Source: Dryocosmus kuriphilus
Lineage: Eukaryota > Arthropoda > Insecta > Hymenoptera > Cynipidae
NCBI GenBank assembly: GCA_038277395.1
Contig: CM076192.1
Span: forward strand, 201,314,161-201,378,160
DNA: 64,000 nt
Direction: 5' to 3'
Shown: piece after piece, positions 55,511 to 64,000 of the stretch
How the letters are laid out: every line of letters starts with the position of its first letter
Position numbering within the stretch: position 1 is the stretch's first letter
Notes under the pieces: model-generated
Seen by the model: the letters and a program-made list of their open reading frames with translations, nothing else
Database searches by the model: none
What the model was told of the DNA's origin: nothing
Program-made: the position numbers and the translations under genes

Positions 55511-56017
55511 GATAAGATTTCAGAGATTATTCCCGAGGAAAGTTTTATGTATTATAAATAAATTATTGTTAAATTAAAGTTTTTAATCAGGTTTGGTTTC
55601 GTCAGTCTTAGGCTAGCAGAAACAACTAGAGGTGGCATGTTTCTTAATTCTTTGCTGGCCTTCTACTAATAAGTAATTTGGATGTTGTTAACAATTAACG
55701 GTGAACTTATTCGTTAATTATTTCTAATCAATAAATAAGTCGAGTTCCTGAGATTAGTGTGCAGTTTTGGTTCATCCATATGTCATAGATAATTTATTCG
55801 TTAGTTGGAACCATCCAGTTCACTATTATGAGTACCAGTTGACTTCAAACAATTGATTAAATTATTTCATACGGATATTGTCTGATTATTAATGTTAAAA
55901 GCTTTAGCTAGCGTTTAATAATAACTTTAAGCATATTCAGTAATGTTTTAAATTTCGAGATTTGGATAGTCACGTTTGAAGTGTTATTCTGCATGCAGGA
56001 GGTGTTGACAATAGTCG
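55228..56017. repeat. Right copy of long duplication flanking element E
   Basis: Copy of 49770-50542, with the TA tract expanded (55417-55503). It continues without break into the rest of F's LTR (gtgttcccgcccac onward). Confidence 0.9.
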
Positions 56018-56222
56018 GTGTTCCCGCCCACTCTACTATAACTTTGATTTACGTCTTTCCTCTTCTCCCTCTTATGTACGCCAGCGCTAGCGATAATGAC
56101 TGTGAGTGATATGGGAGTGTCAACCATCTCGGCCATTGCATTCCTTATAGTTATGGCGTATGATACTATGAGAGTGACCGACCCGGAAATTAGTTACCCA
56201 CTCTCAAAAGGACCAACGTAAC

Positions 56223-57205
56223 AAATCTGACCCGGAATTTCCAACGACCATCCTCGGTTGTTACTGGTGGCCGATATCGTTGATCCTCCCATCCGAAGTT
56301 GTTCATCTAAATAATATTAAGTTATTATAATTATAGAGTCGTAGTCCCATGAGATAGGTTATTCGTTACACTATAATTGTTTTATATACTACAACATACA
56401 GCATACGTTTCTCAGATCCTCCCTTACAAGTAGAGAAAATAGTAATCCAGCATAGCCCATTCACATTCCACTGACCACTAACAAATTTGAAAGGGAATTC
56501 ATTCCCTTTTCACAAGACGCAACACTTCACTGGCTTCGCCGAGATGTTGGTGCCATCAAGAGGATGATTAGCATGGGGATCTCACGACATCTTGGTGTGT
56601 GTGATCATAGGCACAAATTTAGGCAGGTTGAAGAGCCTGTACTGGCATTTGAATGCGTGGTGCTGCCACAGATTTACCAGCCGGAGAAGTAGCCTCTGAG
56701 TTATCTCTTAAACTGGGTATAGATTCATGTGGTTCTCCTGATGGCGCAGGAATCTTAAGACGGATTTGGGATGATCAAACCACATCTCTTGCTGATCCGG
56801 ATGTGTCATTTAATGTTTGTTTTCGCTGTATGCAGGTCCAGCAGGTAGCTACGGTGGTTGATAAATTAGCATGACGTAAATACATCAGAAATAGTGAAGC
56901 CAGTAGCCCAAGGCCGGCATAGGATCCATATATTAGATTCGACTGGGTTGTTTGTAGTTGCCGCTGTCAGCTAAAGTCATGCAATTGTTGTTCCAATTGG
57001 TCCAATGTTTTTTCGCCTCCTTGGTATAGTGGGTCTCGTTGAACCACTAAAGATATTACTGTTGTCGTCTGAATATCAGCTAATATTGAGTTGATTTTAT
57101 GTAACTTGTTGGATATTTTGGCCAAGCCCAATGAACGGTTGGTTCATAGATGATGATGGTCGACCCAGCAATAGGTTCCAGTCCGGGTAGCGTTATTGAA
57201 TCTGT
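56223..57205 (-). pseudogene. Env 3' region of element F, strongly decayed
   Basis: This lies between the LTR and the readable env frame. Short minus-strand stretches are readable but broken by many stops. It should have encoded the membrane anchor and tail of the envelope protein; no intact transmembrane segment remains. Confidence 0.45.
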
Positions 57206-58179
57206 TCATAGAATACATCCGGGTGAGATTCGAACTAATCCCAACCAATATAACTCTATTCTTACGGTAGCCAATTTGGGACAACGTATCTCGGCGTCTA
57301 ATTTACTCAAGGCGGAATATATCCAACCGTTAAGGCATGGTATCACCTGCCAGAAAGGCAGACGGTCGTAAGACACTTGAATGTCGCATAGCTTGAAAGA
57401 GGTGAGAGTAGGATGGAGTAGAAGTTGGAGTTCACATGATGGTGGAGCCGCCGCTTCGTAGATTGGAAATAATCCCTTGCGCAGAGTATAGTCCTGGGTG
57501 TTCTGGCAATTTCTATGATTTTCCTGAGTTAGTAGCATACAAGTGCGCTTATTTTCCTCTACAGCTATATGCTTAAATTGTGACCGGACGTAGAATCTCC
57601 CGGTGCCGTTACCCAAGATAGGCTGATTCACAGGTAGTGCATGTAATTTGTAGAGGGTATATTCAGTTTTATCTATTAACGGAATGTCGATTATGACTTG
57701 AAGAGTGCCGCTTTTGGAAAAGATGGTGATTGTGGTCAGTTGAGATGACTCTTCCACACTGATATTAGGGCCTGCCACTGGGAAACTTACCCTAGGAGCG
57801 TGATCCTGGATATCCCGAAATATTGGCTCCATTTGTCGCGAAGTAAGAAGTGTCGGATGCAGTTTCCCTTCCCGGGCCTTATGTATAACATCTAGGAGCT
57901 GGTGGGCTGAGTGCAGATAGTTGTCTATTCCTCGTTCGATGAAATGTAGATTTGAATTAAGGCTACGTCGTAATTTATTTGCTCCCCGGATCCAGATACC
58001 TGGTTTACTTGAGCTAGTGATGACAAGAATTTTGACTTAAGCCAGTTTTGCTGAGTCTCCATTTCCTTCGTGAGTGCATGTGCGTGCTCGAGCTGGGATC
58101 GCACCAAGTGGGTCTGTTGGCCCACTAGATGGGATAGGTTGGCTTGGGCCTGGTTGAAATCGTTGATCTTGGAATTCAT
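57206..58179 (-). pseudogene. Env (baculovirus F-like) remnant of element F
   Basis: Two frames: 58179-57925 with a helical, glutamine-rich part (FNQAQANLSHLVGQQTHLV), and 57832-57206 with IQDHAPRVSFPVAG and IPLIDKTEYTLYKLHALP. They align in order with the env remnant of H. The N-terminal half of the expected protein (signal peptide, first subunit, cleavage site) is missing: the frame begins at the very end of integrase (overlap at 58176-58179), so there was an internal deletion or the first half has decayed beyond recognition. It cannot make a working fusion protein. It is described here only as a fossil retroelement gene. Confidence 0.72.
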
Positions 58180-59340
58180 AATGTTTGGTGTTTGGTGAAT
58201 CTTGTACCATCGTCGGCTTCGAGAATTACATTACGAGTTTCAGTGAAACCCACGATGGTATAAGCTCCAGTAGCCCGCTTGTCGAACTTATTCTGGCGCA
58301 CGTCCTTGAAAATAATCACACCCTGTCTCTGATCGCTGCAATTAGCGGCCGGGATTTCGCATCGTATTGTAACTTTGAGCGTTCCTTTGAGCGGATCATG
58401 TTTCGCGCTGCGATCTTTGGAATTTCGGTTAACCGGATTGTCAAGTCTCTGAGATAGGACCCATAAGTTTACAATTTGTCTACTGCAGGAAATGAACATG
58501 GCATGCGCGCGACATATCCATACAGTAATTCAAACGGGGTGAAATTCGTTGATTCGTGGACAGAGGTGTTATACGCGAACATGGCAAAAGGCAGCAGCCG
58601 GTCCCAATCATCATAATCATTAGCATAGTGTTTAACGTAATCTGTCAAAGGTACGTGACTTCGTTCAAGCGAGCCGTTGGTCTGGGGCCAATATCTCGAG
58701 GTGGTCAATTGCTTAACACCGAATATCTTTCCCAGCTTTCTCATAACTTTGCTAATAAAGATTCCTCCACGGTCCGTAAGGATGCAGCGGGGAGCTCCAT
58801 ATTGGACGAATAGATGTTTGGCAACGGCATGAGCCACGGTGGTTGTTTTTATATCTGGGATGGGCACGGCGATACACAACTTGGAGAAATTGTCCTGCAT
58901 GGTAAGTATATGTCTATTACCATGCCGCGTAGTCGCGTGCTTCCCAACGGTGTCAAGGGAAGCCCTATCGAAAACTCCTAACGGAGTGTCTGTAATAACC
59001 ATGGGTTCGCGTGCACGAGCGCGTACTAGCTTGTTATCGAGACAACCATTACACTCTCGGATATAATTAGTCACATCCTTTCGCATGCCCGGCCAGATAT
59101 ACCTCTCTCGGAGACGCCGATACGTCTTAGTCACGCCCTTGTGTCCGCTAAGAAGACTATCATGGTACTCGGAAATTAATTGAGTACGAGGTTCCTCCGG
59201 CCGGACTTCTACTTTTCCATGACATATCGTTATGGTGTTTTGGTTTCGGTTTAGTGCTAGCTTTAGGTTTTTTAGTCCTTGTGTAACATTCCCCCAATCG
59301 ATATCATCAAAATGATTTTTCTTGTTGAAAAGCGAGTAAG
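58176..59340 (-). pseudogene. Integrase of element F
   Basis: A frame starting near 59340 (NHFDDIDWGNVTQGLKN) continues, across a stop or shift, into 59134-58469. The zinc-binding HHCC region ends in CNGC. The core has ASLDTVGKH (first Asp), CILTDRGGIFIS (second Asp) and QTNGSLERSH (catalytic Glu), so the D,D-35-E triad is readable. It ends FTPFELLYGYVARMP. The C-terminal domain is in 58499-58176 (GAYTIVGFTETRNVILEADD). Its role was insertion of the element's DNA copy. Typical Ty3/gypsy type. Confidence 0.88.
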
Positions 59341-59344
59341 TGTT

Positions 59345-60241
59345 TTACTTACCAGAGGGAGTTACCAATACTTGCCCCTTTTGAGGTCGCTTTTCCCACA
59401 AGTCTTGAGGGTTCTCGCGATCAGTGGCCACCAATAGTTTAAAAGTCGGAGTCGTTGGCTCGCAATCCTCTGCAATGAAGTGAGCATAGTGGTCTCGTGG
59501 ATATGTTAGAGGCTCCGTCCACTCATGAACAATGCAAGAAGGTGGCGAATTAGACACCTCCAGCTTTGAGGGGACTGGCGGCGTGGTTTGTTCCATTTCT
59601 TCTTCTGATGAGAAAGTTGACGGATCAATGTACGAAATTTCTACTTGTAGAAGTGCTCTAACTAGGGTGGATACTGGGGTGAAATCACAAGGATTAGATT
59701 TTTCCATGGATTCATATTTAGCAGGTATATTCCTCCAATTTCTTTTAGGCATATCCACTCTTGGTTTAGCCAGCGGTTCGACTAATTGCTGGTCCCCCGC
59801 CTCTGGTGTGGAGCGGGCGAATGCAGTAGGTTCCATTAGCGGAGTCTGGAGTAGAGACCGTCTTGATGGTTGTTGTCCTATGATAGGAGAGCCCATCAAC
59901 ACTGGCGTATCTTTGAAACGTACGGCGCTCTGGCGCCGATTCTTCTCAGTTTTAAACGGTACGCGCTCTTCCCGATCTTCTGAGGGCTCTAGACTGGATC
60001 CCTTTTGATCAGACCTGTTGCGTTGCTGAAGCTGAACTTGAAATTCTGCCAAGAACTTAGTGACCCTTTCAGGAAGGTGATCATCAAGTCCGGTACAAGG
60101 ATCCATGCTTTTCAACTGGAGTAAAAGTTCCTGGCCTTGTTCCCCTTCGGAAACCACTGTGATTTCAATTTGGGCCTCTTCAAGGGTGGTTGGTTTATCC
60201 AACCCTTCCCTGTCCCAAAAATATGATTGATGATCGGCCAT
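59345..60241 (-). pseudogene. Second linker segment of F pol between RNase H2 and integrase, unknown
   Basis: 298 codons, beginning MADHQSYFWDREGLDKPTTL; the frame is already open before that Met (IAEFNQS). It is rich in Pro, Ser, Glu and Gln. I recognise no domain. It lies where gypsy elements have integrase directly after RNase H. A frameshift near 60262 separates it from the frame upstream, and the two look like one former polyprotein. At its 3' end the minus strand has ctctggtaagtaaaa, a near-perfect 5' splice site. Confidence 0.5.
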
Positions 60242-60258
60242 AGATTGATTAAACTCAG

Positions 60259-62148
60259 CTATAGACTTTCGTACGTAGGCTCCAAATGTGGCCCCACACG
60301 AGGTTTCCCTTGGATTTCATCATTATCCTCTTCATGCCTGCTGTCGCTGTCCTCACTGCTATTGCAATTTGGATTAACATCCACAATACTTACGAGTGGG
60401 TTTTCTCTAAATGGCTCCTCCTTACTTTTTTGAAAAGTGCTAGTTTCAGGATCACTAGCGTTTTTATGAGTTCGCGTGATCCCTTCAGGAGCTAGCTGAT
60501 CAGCGGCCTCGTTACCCACTACCCCATGGTGGCTAGGAGCATGATGACAAGTCACCTCTAGAGGCACTAAGGTTTCATGTAGCTCTTTGACTTCAGTTTT
60601 GTTGATAACGGGCTTTCCTTCAGCGGTTTTCCAACCGTTGGCCTCCCACGTAGGCATCCACTTGCTATAACTATCTATCAGGAATTTTGAATCCGTAAAC
60701 ATGCTCAGTTTGATTATTCCGTTTTCGAGTGCTTTTTGGGCAGCGGCAGTTGCAGCTTGGATTTCCGCAGAATTATTTGTTTGACGACCATGGGCCTGCT
60801 TTGATATATTCCGAAGATGATCCTGGCCAAACCAGGCCAAGCGATCTATGTATACCTCCGTTGGCTTATTCCAAAGCGTAGGAAACCATGGATTTTGTAG
60901 TTCAGGCGGTGCGCTTTTTGGTGCTACCTTTTTAACCGGGGGTACCAGGGTCGGCTCGACGCTTGGTAGTAAGCTATGGTCCCTTCTGAAAACTGGGGGT
61001 TCGGAATCATCGCTGTCCTCTGAGGATGCATCCTCAGATGAAGAAATGTTTTGGCCTGATGTAAGCTTTGCAGATCCTTCCTTCATACGGGGTCGCGGCA
61101 GGAGAAGGCTGGCGATACTACTCTGATCCAGGGTAGGATCCTTGTAATGTGCCGGTGGCTTGTAACTTTCGTCAGATTTCTCGACTTCCCTAGTCTCCAG
61201 TAATCGCGATCGGCGTTGAGGTATGCCCTTCTTTCGCAAAGTTGGCAATGACTCTGAACTCTGGATACTTTTTTTCAGAATAGGCTTCTTTATTGCAGGC
61301 CTTCCTTGTCTTGGTCCTGGTAACGGCACCTGGGTTGTAGAAGCTCTGGCACCGGTTGACAGTACGGGCTTGGGAAGTGTTTCGGTAATGATCGGCTTGT
61401 CTTCCCTTCGTAAAGCTGTCGCAGCCGAGGGCCGTATTATTTGTTCCGTTGTAGATCTGGGTTCTGTCCGTGATTTGCTACCTGTGGAGTCCCTATTGTC
61501 CTTACTGCCCTTGGTCGGCTTATTATTTAATGGCGAGGCTCGATACTGATCGTGGCGTGATGTTCGTTCCTGCCTTGATGCATATTCTTCACCCTGGCCG
61601 GTGTCACAAAGCTTGCCTATGCTATCGTGGTCCACATCATCCAGAGGATCCTTGGAGGCATTGGATAAGACGGATTTAAACTGGGCAGTTCTCGGGGTGC
61701 TTGAATTACCATTGGGCAACTCTAATTCAGAACCCACGCGGTTTCCTGACAAAGGTTCCACGCCTCTGTTTAGCTTCCCCTTTTTGTCTTCAATGACATA
61801 TTGGTAATGTTTGAGTCTATATTTCCAGCGAGTGAGAATTGGACCTGGATTGTCAGCATAAGTAATCAAATGTACAGGTTCGTGGTCACATGCTAATATA
61901 AATTCGCGCCCATAGAGATATGGCCTAAAATTTAGAACCGCGTAGACGACTGCGAGGCATTCCTTTTCAGTCATATCATACCGCTGTTCAATATTTGTCA
62001 GTATTTTGGAATAATAGGCCACTGCCATGTCCATCTTCTCTATCTCTTGGGTGAGAACGGCACCCACTGCATATTCGGAAGCATCCGTGGTCAGTTTAAA
62101 TTGTTTTGAGTATTCGGGGTGTATAAGTATCGGTTCTTGGCGGAGTTA
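60259..62148 (-). pseudogene. F pol: gypsy RNase H, long linker and second RNase H
   Basis: One open frame of 602 codons (62067-60259), in frame across a single TAA (62146-62148) with the RT segment. Residues 1-105 are the gypsy RNase H: TTDAS just upstream, TEKECLAVVYAV and ACDHEPVHL are kept, but the usual ADALSR end is replaced by GVEPLSG. Residues about 105-400 are a Ser/Pro/Lys-rich linker with an acidic run. Residues about 405-525 are a second RNase H of cellular type (see the separate entry). An acidic tail follows, then a frameshift at about 60262. Typical insect errantiviruses go from RNase H straight to integrase. Confidence 0.85.
60490..60856 (-). pseudogene. Second, cellular-type RNase H domain in F pol
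   Basis: Motifs in order: VYID (first catalytic Asp, about 60854), WFGQDHLRNIS, GRQTNNSAEIQAATAA (catalytic Glu, about 60765), MFTDSKFLIDSYSKW (catalytic Asp, about 60690), WEANGWKTAEGKPVIN, the RNase H1 handle-like segment, and APSHHGVVGNEAADQLA (active-site His and last Asp, about 60505). Compared with RNase H1, roughly 15-20 residues after the first Asp are missing. It degrades RNA in RNA-DNA hybrids in the parent family. Within this frame it is uninterrupted, while the neighbouring gypsy-type RNase H has lost its last catalytic segment. Confidence 0.85.
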
Positions 62149-63073
62149 GTTACGCAATTTGACAAAACTCTCTTCTTGTGCTTTTGCCCAAACAAACTTT
62201 AAATCCTTTTTCAACAGATCAGCTAAAGGTTTGGCCAATTTAGCATAATTTTCGATGAATCTCCGGTAGTATCCGGACAAACCAAGAAATTGCCTTATGG
62301 CGCGCACAGTTTTTGGAATTGGGAACTCTTGGATCGCCGAAATTTTTGCAGCGTTGGGCTTCACACCATCCCGTCCGATGATATGCCCCAGATTGGAGTC
62401 ACAGATTGGCATCCCGAAGCTGCTTGAAAAGTCTTCGCGCCTTTTTGTCGTGTTCTTCCAAGGTCTCGGAGTACGTAACCAAGTCATCAGGATAAACGAA
62501 TGCTTCCGACCCCAACATTCCCTAGAGGACAGTGTCCATCTATCGCTGGAATGTTGCAGGAGCATTCTTTATGCCCATGGCCATTCGGCTATATTCAAAA
62601 TGCCCCCTGATTGTGGAGAAAGTCGTTTTGGCTCTGCAATCCGGGTGAGTCTCTATCTGATGATAGCTGCTGGCAAGGTCGAAAACAGAGAAATACTGGG
62701 CCCTTCCCAATTGAACCACAATGTCAGTGATATTAGGTAGGGGATATGCATCCCCTATCACTTGTTCATCTAAAGCGCGGTAGTCGATTACTACGTGGTA
62801 TTTTCGTTCTCCGGACGCATTCATTTTTTTGGGGATGATCATTACTGGCGAACTGTATGGGGATTTGGATGGTCCAATTATTCCACTCTTGAGCTGTTTG
62901 TCGATTTGCGTAATTATCTGCTTCTGAGCTTCCGGCGCTTGGCGGAACTGCTTCTTTGTGACTACCACTTCCTTTAGGGTGGGAATCATATGTTGTATCC
63001 TATTTGTTGCAGCGAGAATCTCTCCATTGAGGTGGAATATATCCGAAAAGTCCCTGGCCCATCCTAGCACCAC
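62146..63073 (-). pseudogene. Reverse transcriptase of element F
   Basis: Ty3/gypsy-type RT. 63073-62540 carries SGIIGPSKSPYSSPVMIIPK, YHVVIDYRALDEQVIGDAYP, FSVFDLASSYHQIE (motif A) and GIKNAPATFQR. A frameshift follows (62565-62540). In another frame the catalytic box reads VYPDDLVTYSETL (about 62490). 62400-62146 then gives the connection region, PIPKTVRAIRQFLGLSGYYR and LLKKDLKFVWAKAQEESF. A stop lies just before the catalytic box. All active-site residues can be read but not in one frame. Confidence 0.9.
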
Positions 63074-63283
63074 TTCTTTTCCAGGCTCGTTAAGGTGACC
63101 TGTGTGAAGGTGTTTAATTACCTCTTCTAATCGATTCGTCGGATTTGACTCCTCATTGGCGTTTGTGCTATCCTTGGAGCCGGAGTCCTCGGAATTTGAG
63201 CCGGGAAACTCGCAGTTATCAAACGGGTTGAGCTGCTGAGGTTATAGATCAAGTTCCACCTCAGCCTCTGTGGTATTGTAGGG
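63074..63283 (-). other. Protease-RT linker of element F
   Basis: Short broken stretch between protease and RT frames, with an acidic, serine-rich minus-strand reading (SDSGSKDSTNANEE). No domain is seen. Confidence 0.5.
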
Positions 63284-63820
63284 TTACGAATAACATACAC
63301 CATTGTGGTTCTTTACGACCCCTTCGCCAATATACACACCATCGAGGGTCTCTATGCATGGCAAATAACCTTCCGATAGTCCCTCGTTTGTCACATCAAT
63401 AGCGACAGGTTTCTTTATGCGCGCTTGTAATTCCAGCGTGCGAGCAAAGGGCCTTATTTCCAGCCTTATTTCCGGCCTCAGCTTTTGTTGTGCCTGCCTT
63501 GATTCTGAATCGACGAATGGTATCGGGGTTATAGTTTCCGATATTATTACAATGAAGTTGTGCCTGAGAGAGAGTTGAGCCTGCTCCTGACGTAGGTAAG
63601 CACGGCCAATTATGCCGTCAGCGGAAATGGGAAAATTGTTGGGAACAACATGGAACTCAACCTGCCTATTGACTAGCTTTACCCATACAGATCCATGTGT
63701 ATCTACCACCTCAGGTGTTATACCACTACTGAATGGAATCGTCCCCTACAATGATATCTTCTTGTAGCTTCTTAAGCTTTATGATATTTACATCAGCCCC
63801 GGGGTCCATTTTTCTCCATC
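63284..63820 (-). pseudogene. Retropepsin-type protease of element F, broken
   Basis: Near 63810-63740 the minus strand reads MDPGADVNIIKLKKLQEDI, with DPGA in place of the catalytic DTGA/DSGA box. After a frameshift near 63730, 63709-63284 reads VWVKLVNRQVEFHVVPNNFP and ADGIIGRAYLR, the second hallmark (I/L)(I/L)G of the aspartic protease fold. The protease would process Gag-Pol. Gag should lie beyond the right edge. The Thr-to-Pro change and the frameshift indicate inactivity. Confidence 0.75.
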
Positions 63821-64000
63821 AGGTAAGGGCCAAGGTCATTTCAAGGATAAATCGAGGAAAGTCCCTGTGAACAGAAACAACTACCACATGTATACGTTTT
63901 AAAGTCGCTGAGTAAACAGAGACAGACATTATAACTATATGTATCATCGATTTAGAAAATATCGAGAACCTTTGTTTATCTATTGTCTTGTATGGTGTCT

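Larger units (their letters stand above)
49246..56222 (-). mobile_element. 3' LTR of errantivirus-like element F, interrupted by element E
   Basis: The ends are gttacg (49246) and cgtaac (56222), an inverted terminal pair as in LTRs, and both edges resemble those of H's LTR (15557 and 16833). Without E and the duplicated block the LTR is about 1.5 kb (49246-50542 plus 56018-56222). Immediately right is acaaatctgacccggaa, matching the position and form of H's post-LTR purine tract. Minus-strand env and pol follow, so this is the downstream LTR. The upstream LTR and gag lie beyond the window. Confidence 0.7.

Noticed and set aside
49770..56017. Interpreting the two blocks of about 780 bp as the two LTRs of a separate element containing E
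   Set aside because: The interior is a complete non-LTR element with a poly(A) tail at one border. The blocks lack LTR-type ends, and the surrounding gttac/gtaac ends define a larger LTR of F.

Overview
The window looks like insect nuclear DNA, most likely hymenopteran. That is an inference from the mix of repeats: several non-LTR retrotransposons, gypsy/errantivirus-type LTR elements with env, a Polinton-like DNA polymerase fragment, and AT-rich degenerate tandem repeats. No intact, recognisable host gene is present, and nearly everything is mobile or repeated. No rRNA, tRNA or CRISPR array was seen, and there is one 500-base gap (29622-30121).

Layout. 1-8770: a minus-strand RTE/craniofacial-2-like non-LTR element (A) split by two insertions, a second non-LTR element (B, 2065-7204) with an 18-base target duplication and a 1.3 kb non-coding repeat (C, 7391-8677). 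8.8-11.2 kb: AT-rich, empty. 11.2-15.3 kb: another A-family fragment, tandem repeats, a small unknown minus-strand ORF and a plus-strand Polinton/Maverick-type polymerase N-terminal fragment. 15.56-18.8 kb: LTR plus env remnant of an errantivirus-like element (H). 19.1-24.3 kb: a decayed plus-strand intron-containing gene of an uncharacterised transposon-like family, with a second C copy in it. 24.6-28.3 kb: degenerate tandem repeats and two minus-strand exon-like segments. 28.8-29.6 kb: plus-strand A-family element (D), cut by the gap.

30.1-40.7 kb is the most unusual region. It is a higher-order tandem array whose successive units are 2456, 2456, 2456 and 2466 bp. Each unit carries one minus-strand, internal-exon-like segment of about 393 bp (131 codons), with a pyrimidine-rich AG acceptor, a GTGAGT donor and matching phase-1 ends. 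It also carries about 1.7 kb of 72-85 bp minisatellite subrepeats with a GTGACTG...CAGTCAC inverted repeat. Two copies are open, one is cut by the gap and two are broken. A phase-compatible, stop-containing minus-strand segment lies at 26689-26819. 40.7-49.2 kb holds a diverged block of the same minisatellite, a second copy of the 11.6-13.1 kb composite repeat, proline-rich exon-like segments and a decayed zinc-finger/coiled-coil ORF.

49246-64000: a minus-strand errantivirus-like element (F) whose 3' LTR is split by an R1-clade retrotransposon (E, 50543-55227). E is flanked by a direct duplication of about 773-790 bp of LTR sequence. F encodes protease, reverse transcriptase, a gypsy-type RNase H, then a long linker, a second cellular-type RNase H, another linker, integrase and an env remnant. 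All its reading frames are interrupted. The two strongest candidates for something undescribed are the tandem exon/minisatellite array and the dual-RNase-H pol of F.
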